The notes beneath the pieces were generated by a model, which had not been told where the DNA came from, searched no databases, and worked only from the letters and a program-made list of their open reading frames with translations. A stretch of DNA of 64,000 nucleotides from an uncultured Verrucomicrobiales bacterium (GTDB lineage: Bacteria; Verrucomicrobiota; Verrucomicrobiia; Verrucomicrobiales; Akkermansiaceae), in the NCBI GenBank assembly GCA_937928545.1, contig CALGJQ010000031.1, forward strand, positions 1-64,000, in the 5' to 3' direction. The translations under genes were made by a program, and so were the position numbers. Positions 51,735 to 60,268 of this stretch are shown here, piece by piece. How positions within the stretch are numbered: the first letter of the stretch is position 1; each line of letters opens with the position of its first letter.

Positions 51735-51760
51735 AAAAACCCCAGCTCAGAAAGCGGGGG
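51732..51760 (-). terminator. Terminator of the DUF1287 gene
   Basis: Hairpin arms CCCC-GCT and AGC-GGGG separated by CAGAA, with one bulged base; reading leftward it ends in a T-run of seven. It lies 28 bp after the stop of the minus-strand gene at 51788. Confidence 0.65.
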
Positions 51761-51787
51761 CGATAAAAATTTGAAAAAGGAGCTACT

Positions 51788-52510
51788 CTACTTCTTCTCG
51801 TAGCGGTAGTGACCATCGATTGGATAATCGAAAAGCTTATCCTCCCAAACCGGACCATTGCCGATGTTGTGAACGACCCAAGGCTCGGTCTTTTTTGCAC
51901 CCGGTCCTGGAACCACGATTCCGATGTGCTTGCCACCATCCAAAAGATTCCAAATCACAATATCACCGACTGAGTAATCCTCACTATCGAGAGTTTTGAC
52001 AAGCGCCTGTCCTTTCCGGTAAAAAAAGCGCTGCAAGTTCTTCACACGACGATGGTCGATGTTGGTATCCGGCCCCTTCGCGTGGTAAAGCTGAGGATAT
52101 GAGTAAAAATTGGCTTTGATGTCCTCGTGAAGATCAACTTGGAGGTCAATTCCCACTGTCCGGTATGCTCTCACGATCAAATCCTCTGCCTTTCCTCGAT
52201 CAGCAGCGATGTCACCATTTGGAAAATCAATCTTGAAATAAGAACCATCATACTTCACCTCATTTTGGGAACGCTCCAAGGCGGCCGCCCCTAAAAGTGA
52301 ATAAAAATCGCCGTCCGCATGAAGATCGCGGATCGCCTCTCGAACATTCGCATCAGATGTCAAATTTTGCTGCGCCTGAAGGTAAGGAATCAGCGGACGA
52401 ATGAAAACTCCTCCAATCACCAGAGCGAATGCAACCAAAAGCCAGCCCCCGAGGGAACTTCTACGCTTTTTTTTCATCGGAGCGGCTCCGACGTATTCGA
52501 TGGGCTTCAT
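51788..52510 (-). CDS. DUF1287-family protein lacking the usual cysteine
   Basis: A 240-residue protein with one N-terminal membrane helix (about 21-37, GGWLLVAFALVIGGVFI). The domain matches DUF1287 closely: YDGSYFKIDFPNGDIAADRG, DLIVRAYRTVGIDLQVDLHE, PDTNIDHRRVKNLQRFFYRK, VVHNIGNGPVWEDKLFDYPI, DGHYRY. In the family as I know it the segment reads GVCTDVVIRAYR, with a probable catalytic Cys; here it is GKAEDLIVRAYR, with Ala at that place. The histidine and other blocks are kept. It may be a binding protein derived from a cysteine peptidase. Confidence 0.8.
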   Translation of the reverse strand: MKPIEYVGAAPMKKKRRSSLGGWLLVAFALVIGGVFIRPLIPYLQAQQNLTSDANVREAIRDLHADGDFYSLLGAAALERSQNEVKYDGSYFKIDFPNGDIAADRGKAEDLIVRAYRTVGIDLQVDLHEDIKANFYSYPQLYHAKGPDTNIDHRRVKNLQRFFYRKGQALVKTLDSEDYSVGDIVIWNLLDGGKHIGIVVPGPGAKKTEPWVVHNIGNGPVWEDKLFDYPIDGHYRYEKK

Positions 52511-52615
52511 GGGGATTAGTTAACAAAGGGAAAGTTTCACATTTTCATACGATAAGCGAGAGAATTCCTATCGCGCAGCTTGCGAAAGTTCATTTTTTTT
52601 CATCTTTTTGACTTT

Positions 52616-53221
52616 ATGAACAGCATCCCAGTCGTTTTTGCCGAAAAACCCCCTGAATTCTCTGACCTCCAAACCCACGGAAGCCTTATTTCAAGGGCCT
52701 GGTCAGGCGAAAAGGTCCCCAATCCAGTTCGCTACCTCTTTTGGGTCGACCAATCACACTTTCACTTCCTCGCTAGCGACGAAAACAGCTCCGGCCTCTG
52801 CCACCCCAAAAGCCTGACCTCCAAGTATCAAGCCGAACTTTGGAAATATGACGTCGCCGAATTTTTCCTGAAATCTTCCGAGAGCTCCCGCTATCTCGAA
52901 TTTAACCTCGGCCCAAACGGCTCTTGGTGGACCTCAGCTTTCTCCAAAGCCCGCACCCCCGCCAAAGGTGAACCCACTCCCGTTCCGAACGTCGTAACCT
53001 CGGCCCAACAAAAAAAGGATTCCTGGCAAGCGATGGCCAGCATCCCCCTGCCATGGCTCGAAACTCACTACGGCTTCGGAAAAGAAACGACCCTTAATGC
53101 CACTTTCATTGTCAAATCACCGAAGCAAATCTTCCTCACCGCTGGTGATCTTGGCGAAGGAAAGCCCAACTTCCACCGCCCCGATCGCTTCCCCACGATA
53201 CGTGCCGTCTCTCTGACGTGA
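52616..53221 (+). CDS. Protein resembling a carbohydrate-binding (CBM9/DOMON-like) domain
   Basis: A 201-residue protein starting MNSIPVVFAEKPPEFSDLQT. The second half resembles CBM9-like domains of periplasmic sugar-associated proteins: VAEFFLKSSESSRYLEFNLG, PNGSWWTSAFSKAR, SWQAMASIPLPWLE, LNATFIVKSPKQIFLTAGDL, then FHRPDRFPTIRAVSL. There is no signal peptide. A TTG 36 bases upstream gives a 213-residue version. It lies 31 bp before the GT9 gene, on the same strand. Confidence 0.6.
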   Translation: MNSIPVVFAEKPPEFSDLQTHGSLISRAWSGEKVPNPVRYLFWVDQSHFHFLASDENSSGLCHPKSLTSKYQAELWKYDVAEFFLKSSESSRYLEFNLGPNGSWWTSAFSKARTPAKGEPTPVPNVVTSAQQKKDSWQAMASIPLPWLETHYGFGKETTLNATFIVKSPKQIFLTAGDLGEGKPNFHRPDRFPTIRAVSLT

Positions 53222-53252
53222 CTTTCACCCAATCCATGACTAGCCTCAGCGC

Positions 53253-54260
53253 ATGCCCGAGATGCCACAGGCCGCTCCCATTCCCGACCGACCACCTCTT
53301 CACTTGAAGGGTGGCTACCTCGCCATCGCCTCCCCCGTCTCCGTCTCGGAAGCTAGCTTCAGCATCCCCGCCGTCCGCGCAATCCGCACTGCTAGACCTC
53401 AAGGCACCCTCGTCATTCTCGCCAATCAAGACACCGCTCCGATGTGGCGAAAAGTTGCCGGTATCGACCAAGTCATCGAGCACAACGAAGGTGATTCGGT
53501 TCGCAAAATTGTCCGCCTCCTCAAAGAAGCCAATATCCCTTTCGACTCCGCCATCGCTTGGGAAGACAGCCCTTGCGCCCAAGCCTTCGCCAAGTACGGG
53601 ATTCATCAGAGATTAGGATACCCAGCCGAAAAGCTCGCAAAACACCTCACCGACCCCGTCGAAGTTGAACGCAAAATCGGGCCCATCGAGCACCAAGTAA
53701 ACCACTACCTCCTCTTCGTCGAGAAACTCGGCGCAAATCCCTTCCAAGCTTCCAATTTCAATACCCCTCCTCGACCCACCACTGCCGAAAAATTCCAAAT
53801 CGCCATCGCCCCTGGCTCCGATTTCGGACCCGCAGCCGAGTGGCCTCTTGAACGATTCACCGAACTCGCCAAGGACATTTCACAACACTGTGAAATCGCC
53901 ATCATCCCTTCGCCCGATAGACCCGGCCCGGCCAGCTCTCTTGCAAAAGCACTTGGTAAATCTGTCACCCAAGCCGAAGACGATGCCCTCCTCGACTTCC
54001 TCGCCACTTGCAATGGACTTGTCGCCAATGACGGCTCGATCGCTCACTATGCTTCCTTCGTCGGCACCCCTTCAGTCGTCCTATTCGGCCCCAATGAACC
54101 CGAATGGAAACGCCCCCTCGGCCGGATTCATCGCATCGTCCGCCGTCACGTCCCCTGCTCTGGCTGCCTTCTCAACAAGTGCCCCCTCGATCATCGTTGT
54201 ATGGATGAGATCACTGTCGCGGAAGTTGTCGAAGAACTTAGAACGCTCTTTGAGAGCTAA
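53253..54260 (+). CDS. Glycosyltransferase family 9, heptosyltransferase-like
   Basis: A 335-residue GT-B enzyme of the GT9 family, which transfers heptose to lipid A-core in LPS synthesis in known members. Features: SVSEASFSIPAVRAIRTARP (about 28-48), FQIAIAPGSDFGPAAEWPLE (about 181-200), CNGLVANDGSIAHYASFVGT followed by PSVVLFGPNEPEW (about 250-282), and HVPCSGCLLNKCPLDHRCMD. The Cys-rich end (C-x2-C-x4-C-x5-C) is seen in LPS heptosyltransferases. No other LPS-core genes are adjacent, so the exact acceptor is unknown. Confidence 0.85.
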   Translation: MPEMPQAAPIPDRPPLHLKGGYLAIASPVSVSEASFSIPAVRAIRTARPQGTLVILANQDTAPMWRKVAGIDQVIEHNEGDSVRKIVRLLKEANIPFDSAIAWEDSPCAQAFAKYGIHQRLGYPAEKLAKHLTDPVEVERKIGPIEHQVNHYLLFVEKLGANPFQASNFNTPPRPTTAEKFQIAIAPGSDFGPAAEWPLERFTELAKDISQHCEIAIIPSPDRPGPASSLAKALGKSVTQAEDDALLDFLATCNGLVANDGSIAHYASFVGTPSVVLFGPNEPEWKRPLGRIHRIVRRHVPCSGCLLNKCPLDHRCMDEITVAEVVEELRTLFES

Positions 54261-54266
54261 CCCACC

Positions 54267-54722
54267 TCAGTCATCCACCATGACATACTCCAAAAGGAGT
54301 GACTGCACGGTGCCGTAAAATTCATTTCGGAAGTAAGCCGAACGCATCTCTTCATCCTCAAAATCATCTGAATCACGAAATTCTCGCGGTCCAAAGCGAT
54401 ACTTCTCTTCCATCGCCAAGCGCGCCTGATTGAACGCGCCATACCAAATCTCTGCATCCTTGCGATCGATGATCAAGCCATCACTCTTTCTCTCGCGAGC
54501 TTCCATCACGTCCTTGAGAACCTTTTTCCGTTGAGTCGAAAACTCGCTCTCCAATTCTGGAACCACGATGTCTTCCCACATCGAGTCCTCATCCATGAGA
54601 CCTGCAAAATGTTGCGCAAGATCACCATCACCATCGTGCGCGATTTTCAAAAGCACCACCCAATCCTGATCCTCTTCAGGAATCAGCTTCAGCCCACCAG
54701 ATACTGTCGGAGCAATTGTCAT
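54267..54722 (-). CDS. DUF2017-family protein
   Basis: A 151-residue helical, acidic protein (ends SLLLEYVMVDD). DUF2017 genes often lie beside clpS, as here: its start overlaps the clpS stop (ATGA). The function is unknown, but linkage suggests a role in N-end-rule or Clp-dependent degradation. Its length and pattern (TQRKKVLKDVMEARERKSD, DAEIWYGAFNQARLAMEEKY) fit this small family. Confidence 0.7.
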   Translation of the reverse strand: MTIAPTVSGGLKLIPEEDQDWVVLLKIAHDGDGDLAQHFAGLMDEDSMWEDIVVPELESEFSTQRKKVLKDVMEARERKSDGLIIDRKDAEIWYGAFNQARLAMEEKYRFGPREFRDSDDFEDEEMRSAYFRNEFYGTVQSLLLEYVMVDD

Positions 54723-55009
54723 TCTGCTTTCTCAAGAGTCGCATTGAGCTGCGCACTATGAAGTTGGTTCACATACATCTCTCCTTTTTCCCGGTCCCCA
54801 TTCCAAACGATCGCGCGTCCTTGCTGGTGCACCGCGATCATTAAAGTGTGTGCTTTTTCTTTCGAAAATCCAAAGATCTGAATCAGGACCCGACTGACGT
54901 ATTCCATCAAATTCACCGGATCATCCAGCACCACCACTTGCCACGGCTTATCCGTCTTCTCGCGAGACTTCGTCTCACTTTTCTTCACCGGAGCTTCGAC
55001 CGCATTCAT
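54719..55009 (-). CDS. clpS: ATP-dependent Clp protease adaptor ClpS
   Basis: A 96-residue adaptor that binds ClpA and delivers N-degron substrates. Its core is PWQVVVLDDPVNLMEYVSRV followed by LIQIFGFSKEKAHTLMIAVH, with the substrate-pocket region at DDPVNLMEYV; the usual Asn-Asp-Asp is KPWQVVVLDDP here. The start at 55009 (MNAVEAP) was preferred over an ATG 48 bases upstream. Coupled to the DUF2017 gene. Confidence 0.88.
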   Translation of the reverse strand: MNAVEAPVKKSETKSREKTDKPWQVVVLDDPVNLMEYVSRVLIQIFGFSKEKAHTLMIAVHQQGRAIVWNGDREKGEMYVNQLHSAQLNATLEKAE

Positions 55010-55013
55010 CACT

Positions 55014-56786
55014 CTAAACTTCCGCCACCTTCTCCGGAGCTTCGATCCAACGACCATGCTCTTGAATCAAATCCTTAAGACGCTCCACCGCCTCACCTTC
55101 CGGAATGTTAAACTTCACCGCTTGCTTCCCGACATAGAGATTAATTTTCCCCGGAGCTCCCCCCACGTAACCGAAATCCGCGTCCGCCATCTCACCAGGC
55201 CCATTAACAATGCAACCCATCACCGCAATGCGAACTCCTTTAAGATGCCCCGTCGCTTCCCGAATCTTCTGCGTGGTCTCTTGTAAGTTAAACAAAGTCC
55301 GTCCGCAGCTCGGGCACGCCACATAGTCCGTCTTAAAAATCCGCGCACCCGCCGCTTGGAGAATATTGTAAGAAAGCCTGAGCGATTGCCCCGGTGCTTC
55401 TTCTCCCTGCACGATAATGGCATCTCCAATCCCATCACAAATCAGCGATCCCAAATTCATCGACGCCTGCAAAAGCGTCGGCAAGAAATCCGCCGCCGCA
55501 TCGGTCGAAGGGCTCAAGTCATCTTTCAATAGAATGGCATGTCGGCCATCCAGCTTCGCCGCCAACAAGCGGAAGGCCGCAATCATCGGCATCTCTATCC
55601 CATCGGCCACCGTCACCAGCTGAGGAGACTCAGCCTGATTCACCTCCGCAATCGCCTCATTGTCCTTCGGATCCAGAGCAATCACGCCCGAATCTTCCAT
55701 GACGATCTCCGGCTTAAAGTCACCCATCTGCTCGATTTTGTGAGCCACCGCATCCCACTTCTTGCGCGAGGTAAAGACACGCATCAACTCCGTGCCACCC
55801 AGCTTAAATCCTCCAACTTCCTGCACTTCCGACTTGCGCCGCTCATACTCGAAAGGATTCCAATTTGCACGCACGCCCGTTTCACAACCACCCGATGGAA
55901 TCGCCTCCACCAAAGCCTGTGCCACCGGCACTTCGTGAACCGCATCTTCCGTCAAACTCACTCGGATCGTATCACCGATGCCATCGGCCAAAAGACTGCC
56001 AATCCCGATCGCACTTTTAATTCGCCCGTCTTCACCATCACCCGCTTCCGTCACCCCAAGGTGAAGTGGATAATTCCAATCGGAACCCTCTTCCGCAAGA
56101 CGCGCCACCAGAAGCCGATAAGCTTCAATCATGACCTTCGGGTTCGAGGCCTTCATAGAGAAAACAAAGTTATGAAAATCATCCTCCCGCGCAATCCGCG
56201 CAAACTCCAAGGCACTTTCCACCATCCCCAGCGGAGTATCGCCATAGCGATTCATGATCCGGTCCGAAAGCGAACCATGATTCGTCCCGATCCGAATCGC
56301 TCGATTCAACTCCTTACAAAGTCTCACCAAGGGACCAAATTCCTCACGGATTCGCTCTAGCTCTTCCTCGTATTGCTCATCGGTGTATTCCCGAATTTCA
56401 AACTTCTTCTTATCCGCATAGTTGCCTGGGTTCACCCGCACCTTCTCGACCCACTTCGCCGCTTCGAAAGCCGCATCTGGCTTAAAATGAATATCGGCCA
56501 CCAAAGGAACCTCACAACCTGCAGCCCGCACCCCATCGCGGATGTTCTCAAGGTTCGCCGCATACTTTTTCGTCTGCGCGGTAATCCGCACCAACTGGCA
56601 ACCCGCCTCGGCCAACTGCAAGACTTCCGCCACACAAGCGTCCGTATCCCGAGTGTCAGAAGTGATCATCGACTGCACCACTACCGGATGCCCGCCCCCC
56701 ATTATTACATTCCCAACCGTAACCACCCGCGACTCGCGGCGGGAGTAATTGAAAAGATCTTCGCAGTAACGTAATTCAGCCGACAT
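55014..56786 (-). CDS. ispG: 4-hydroxy-3-methylbut-2-en-1-yl diphosphate synthase, long form
   Basis: A 590-residue IspG of the MEP isoprenoid pathway. The TIM barrel is in the N-terminal half (RVVTVGNVIMGGGHPVVVQS, VRITAQTKKYAANLENIRDG, NPGNYADKKKFEIREYTDEQ). The C-terminal reductase-like domain holds the 4Fe-4S ligands Cys491, Cys494 (CPSCGRT) and Cys525 with Glu532 (GCIVNGPGE). The extra ~200-residue middle domain is the long version found in chlamydiae, plants and related bacteria. The start at 56786 (MSAELRYCEDLF) begins the homologous part. Single gene; its start lies 94 bp from the divergently transcribed TraB-like gene, and the clpS start lies 5 bp after its stop. Confidence 0.95.
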   Translation of the reverse strand: MSAELRYCEDLFNYSRRESRVVTVGNVIMGGGHPVVVQSMITSDTRDTDACVAEVLQLAEAGCQLVRITAQTKKYAANLENIRDGVRAAGCEVPLVADIHFKPDAAFEAAKWVEKVRVNPGNYADKKKFEIREYTDEQYEEELERIREEFGPLVRLCKELNRAIRIGTNHGSLSDRIMNRYGDTPLGMVESALEFARIAREDDFHNFVFSMKASNPKVMIEAYRLLVARLAEEGSDWNYPLHLGVTEAGDGEDGRIKSAIGIGSLLADGIGDTIRVSLTEDAVHEVPVAQALVEAIPSGGCETGVRANWNPFEYERRKSEVQEVGGFKLGGTELMRVFTSRKKWDAVAHKIEQMGDFKPEIVMEDSGVIALDPKDNEAIAEVNQAESPQLVTVADGIEMPMIAAFRLLAAKLDGRHAILLKDDLSPSTDAAADFLPTLLQASMNLGSLICDGIGDAIIVQGEEAPGQSLRLSYNILQAAGARIFKTDYVACPSCGRTLFNLQETTQKIREATGHLKGVRIAVMGCIVNGPGEMADADFGYVGGAPGKINLYVGKQAVKFNIPEGEAVERLKDLIQEHGRWIEAPEKVAEV

Positions 56787-56880
56787 GTGTTTCGCCCAAA
56801 CTTCTAGAGCAAAAAACCCTCCCCCGCAACGCCCACATTCTCCGATTGCCTCATCTTCCAATCTGAAGGAAGCTCATTTC

Positions 56881-57714
56881 ATGAAAATCCCCCTCCTGAT
56901 CATCGCTGCTCTTACCCTCGTGCCAGCTGCCAAGGAGATCCCTGTTCCCGAAAAAAAAGCCACCGATTTCATCCGCGTCGACCGCACAAAAGAGAAAGTC
57001 CTCCTCCAACCCGCCGCCGTCACTTACCAAAAAAATGACATCAAAGTCACCCTCCTCGGTGCCGTCCACATCGCTGACAAGGCCTACTTCGCCGACCTCA
57101 ATCAGCGTTTCAAAAGCTACGACCGCCTCCTCTTTGAGATGATCGGGGGCGACCAAATCGCCAAAATCAAAAAACAAGAAGCCGAAGGCCTCAAACCCAA
57201 GAGTTCAGTCCTCGCGAGCACCTACAAACTCGTTTCGTCATTCCTAAAGCTCGCGGACCAAAAAAGCGAAATCGATTACCTCGCAAAAAACTTCGTCCAC
57301 GCCGATCTTACCATGGCCGAATATCAAAAGCTCCAAAAAGAACGCGACGAATCCCTCCTAAGCTTCGCTCTCGACGCTGCTCAAAACGCTGACCCCAAAA
57401 ACCAGCCCTCCACCCTCTCGCTCATGACCGCCCTCATGACGGGGAATTCCGACAAAGCCAAACTCCTCCTCATCGACGCCCTCGCTGGCGGAGACGAAGC
57501 GATGGCCGGCCTCGTCAATCCCTCCGTCATCATCACCGATCGTAACGCCAAAGCTCTCGAAGTCCTCAGCGCCGAAATCAAAAAGGGCCACAAAAATCTC
57601 GGCATCTTTTACGGAGCCGCCCACTTTCCCGACATGGAAAAATCACTCCTCGAACAAGGATACAAAAAGACCAAGCAGGAGTGGCTCACTGCTTGGTCTG
57701 TCGTAAACGAGTAG
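56881..57714 (+). CDS. TraB/GumN-type (TIKI superfamily) exported protein
   Basis: A 277-residue protein with signal peptide MKIPLLIIAALTLVPAAKEI. The TraB-like fold is visible: VTLLGAVHIADKAYFADLNQ with the paired histidine and YDRLLFEMIGGDQ (Glu), and near the C-terminus NLGIFYGAAHFPDMEKSLLE, which carries the second conserved His. Members are metal-dependent proteases or related proteins. The start at 56881 opens the signal peptide; the frame is open 96 bases upstream. Confidence 0.75.
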   Translation: MKIPLLIIAALTLVPAAKEIPVPEKKATDFIRVDRTKEKVLLQPAAVTYQKNDIKVTLLGAVHIADKAYFADLNQRFKSYDRLLFEMIGGDQIAKIKKQEAEGLKPKSSVLASTYKLVSSFLKLADQKSEIDYLAKNFVHADLTMAEYQKLQKERDESLLSFALDAAQNADPKNQPSTLSLMTALMTGNSDKAKLLLIDALAGGDEAMAGLVNPSVIITDRNAKALEVLSAEIKKGHKNLGIFYGAAHFPDMEKSLLEQGYKKTKQEWLTAWSVVNE

Positions 57715-57723
57715 CGGTTTACC

Positions 57724-58635
57724 TTACTCAAAAACCTCGGCCAACTCGTCGGGTTCCATCTTACTCAATAGGAGGTAAGTATGCTCGGCATCACCCCACT
57801 GAGTCACGGCCCAGCCGTCGTTCTTATCACAGCATTCGCAATGCCCCACAGCGTCCTTAATCGAGTTCACCTCGTCCACCGCTAAAGCCTCACGCTCCAT
57901 CATGACCAGATGGACCACTTTGTCTTCCAGCTTGTAACAGACGAGAGACGCCCGACTTTCTTTCTCCCCGACTTTGAGAAACTTGCAGCCAACTCCCTTC
58001 AAGCCCTTTAAGCCTTCTGGCAATTGCTCAGGGGCGGGAAGATTTTTTCCATCCAACCACTCGTAGAGAGCTGCTTGACGATCATTGCGCAAATCAAGAG
58101 AGAAGAATGGCGAATCCAGCATCTCAATCGCCGAATACTTCACCTCCGCAGGCGTCGTCCCAGCCAAGGCACCTCCACCAGCTCCCGCAAAAAAGACCGT
58201 CACCACCAGCATGATCGCAATCACCGCCACTGCCGAAGTCGTCCACATGAAGGTCTTCAAAAAGCCCCGCTTATGCTTCGTCGGCATTTCCGTCACCTTC
58301 TGCTCTACTTCCATCGCTCCCAAAATCTGGGCACGTAATCCCTTGGGAGGACGAAGCCCAGACAAGGCTCCGACAAACTCGGCATCAAACTCAGCAGGAT
58401 CATCAGCCGAGCCAACCAACACCTCAAAGATCGCGGTCCGAAGATCTTCAGGAATTTCCACATCAGAAAGCATCGCCGCAAAGGCCGCATCCTGTGCCCG
58501 CTCAGCAGCTAACCATTCACCCAACTCACGGTCCTTTGCCGCGAGACCCAAGGCTTCTGCAAACGCAGGCTCATCGGCATCCTCGCCGTCTGGGCGATAG
58601 CTCTGCAGAATAAATTTTGCACGTTCTTTATCCAT
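57724..58635 (-). CDS. Putative anti-sigma factor with a Cys-rich C-terminus
   Basis: A 303-residue protein starting MDKERAKFILQSYRPDGEDA, with an N-terminal cytoplasmic helical region, a membrane helix at about 128-150 (TSAVAVIAIMLVVTVFFAGA), and a C-terminal domain with several cysteines (GVGCKFLKV, SLVCYKLED, VGHCECCDKND). The start overlaps the sigma factor's stop by 8 bp, the usual arrangement for anti-sigma pairs. The cysteine and histidine cluster (GHCECC) may bind a metal or sense redox state. No zf-HC2 signature is present at the N-terminus, so sigma-binding is inferred from context. Confidence 0.65.
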   Translation of the reverse strand: MDKERAKFILQSYRPDGEDADEPAFAEALGLAAKDRELGEWLAAERAQDAAFAAMLSDVEIPEDLRTAIFEVLVGSADDPAEFDAEFVGALSGLRPPKGLRAQILGAMEVEQKVTEMPTKHKRGFLKTFMWTTSAVAVIAIMLVVTVFFAGAGGGALAGTTPAEVKYSAIEMLDSPFFSLDLRNDRQAALYEWLDGKNLPAPEQLPEGLKGLKGVGCKFLKVGEKESRASLVCYKLEDKVVHLVMMEREALAVDEVNSIKDAVGHCECCDKNDGWAVTQWGDAEHTYLLLSKMEPDELAEVFE

Positions 58636-59173
58636 TGTTCTTTTGAATGTTCTTGGTTTGAAAATCCACAATCTTAGTGGGAGCACTCGATGGCTCTTTA
58701 CTCATTTTTTTACGAAGTTGTTCCTTACCGCGAGAGATGCGCGACATCACCGTGCCCATCGGCACATCTAAAACCTCGGCGATCTCCTTATAAGAATGCT
58801 GTTGAAGATAAAAGAGAGTCAAAGGAGCTCGAAAAGTCTCATCCAACTCACCCAACAAGCTTACTGCTCGCTGCGCGTCCATTTGACGGCCGGACTCATC
58901 CTCATCGACCGGCAACTCATGTTCCACCTCGCTGATTTCGAGCTCAGGATGCCGCTGCGACTTCCGCGCATTCCCCAAATGCTCACGATACAAAGTCGTA
59001 AACAACCAGGTCTTCGCTTTTGACCGATCTTTCAACTGGTGCCCCTTCTGAGCCCAGATCACAAAAGTCTGCTGTACCAAGTCCGCTGCTCGATCTGGGT
59101 TCTTCGCAAGCGAAAAACCAAAGCGATAAAGCGCTTGGTAATATTGATCTACTAATCTTTCGAATTCGTCCAT
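58628..59173 (-). CDS. ECF RNA polymerase sigma factor, second copy
   Basis: A 181-residue protein starting MDEFERLVDQYYQALYRFGF. Region 2 reads FSLAKNPDRAADLVQQTFVI then WAQKGHQLKDRSKAKTWLFT, with TLYREHLGNARKSQRHPELE after it. Region 4 reads LGELDETFRAPLTLFYLQQH followed by SYKEIAEVLDVPMGTVMSRI, a clear helix-turn-helix. It is a RpoE-like sigma, distinct from the one at 24054. The ATG at 59173 was chosen over a GTG 15 bases upstream. No copy of the 39-bp promoter block was noticed here. Confidence 0.92.
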   Translation of the reverse strand: MDEFERLVDQYYQALYRFGFSLAKNPDRAADLVQQTFVIWAQKGHQLKDRSKAKTWLFTTLYREHLGNARKSQRHPELEISEVEHELPVDEDESGRQMDAQRAVSLLGELDETFRAPLTLFYLQQHSYKEIAEVLDVPMGTVMSRISRGKEQLRKKMSKEPSSAPTKIVDFQTKNIQKNNG

Positions 59174-59273
59174 CTGTCTTATTTTCACTCACTATGAGTT
59201 CCATGTCTCCCACTTATTCCTACAATTTCGCATCTTTCTTTCTAGCCAATTTCAAGCTACTCCTATCATAACG

Positions 59274-60185
59274 ATGAAAATCACCCTGATCCTCCTCATT
59301 TTTCTTTCTCAAAAGTCCTTCGCGGAAATCCGACAGGAAAAAACAGACACCTCTCTCAAGCTCTTCGACGGCCAGACCCTCATCACGGAATACCGCACCG
59401 ACAACCACCTTCCTTACCTTTACCCGCTCGTTGGTCCCTCCGGCACCAGTCTGACTCGTCACTTTCCCATGAAAGACGACGTCGCTGGCGAAGAAAAAGA
59501 CCACCCCCATCACCGCTCCTTCTGGTTCACCCATGGCGATGTTAATGGACACGACTTTTGGCACTCCAAAGATCACAAATCGAACATCGTTCACAAATCC
59601 TTCTCCGACACGAAAGGCGGCTCCTTCACCGCCCATCTCGAATGGCAACACGACAAAGAAACTCTCATCAAAGAATCCCGCACCTACCAATTCATAAAGA
59701 AAGACGCCAAAACGCTCATCATCACCGTCACCTCTTCTCTCACCGCTCTTACCGACATCACCTTCGGCGACACCAAGGAAGGCTCCTTCGCCCTCCGCGT
59801 CTCCCCCACCCTTCGACACGAAGGAAAAGTCGCTAAAGGACAGATCATCAACTCCGAGGGAAAAGAGAATAAGGCCGCTTGGGGCCAACGCGCCCGCTGG
59901 GTCACCTATCACGGCCCTGATTCCTCCGGAAAAGATGTCGTCATCACGATGATGGACCATCCCTCCAATCACAATCACCCCACCCACTGGCACGCCCGCT
60001 CATATGGCCTCCTCGCCGCAAATCCATGGGGCGAAAAAGGCTTCACCAGAAAAGGTGATGCCTCTCACACCCTAAAAAAGGGCCAAACCCTCACTCAAAA
60101 ATACGCCCTCATCCTCCAATCAGGAAAATTTGACTCCTCAGCAGTCGAGACCGCCTTCAAGGCCTTTTCCCAGCCCGATCCTTAA
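59274..60185 (+). CDS. PmoA-like (DUF6807) exported protein
   Basis: A 303-residue protein with a signal peptide (MKITLILLIFLSQKSFAEI). It matches DUF6807: HLPYLYPLVGPSGTSLTRHF, DHPHHRSFWFTHGDVNGHDF, then a C-terminal half with RARWVTYHGPDSSGKDVVIT and MDHPSNHNHPTHWHARSYGL. The His clusters recall metal binding. The family is common in Planctomycetes and Verrucomicrobia near sugar-metabolism genes; no substrate is known. It faces right, away from the second sigma gene, and the TamB-like gene follows 83 bp later. Confidence 0.85.
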   Translation: MKITLILLIFLSQKSFAEIRQEKTDTSLKLFDGQTLITEYRTDNHLPYLYPLVGPSGTSLTRHFPMKDDVAGEEKDHPHHRSFWFTHGDVNGHDFWHSKDHKSNIVHKSFSDTKGGSFTAHLEWQHDKETLIKESRTYQFIKKDAKTLIITVTSSLTALTDITFGDTKEGSFALRVSPTLRHEGKVAKGQIINSEGKENKAAWGQRARWVTYHGPDSSGKDVVITMMDHPSNHNHPTHWHARSYGLLAANPWGEKGFTRKGDASHTLKKGQTLTQKYALILQSGKFDSSAVETAFKAFSQPDP

Positions 60186-60268
60186 AAAGGGCGTATTTTC
60201 AACCACTTCTCATAAAAAACGCGATGACATTTGCAGAATTGACGTCTTAAAGGGACAATCCCTGCGCG

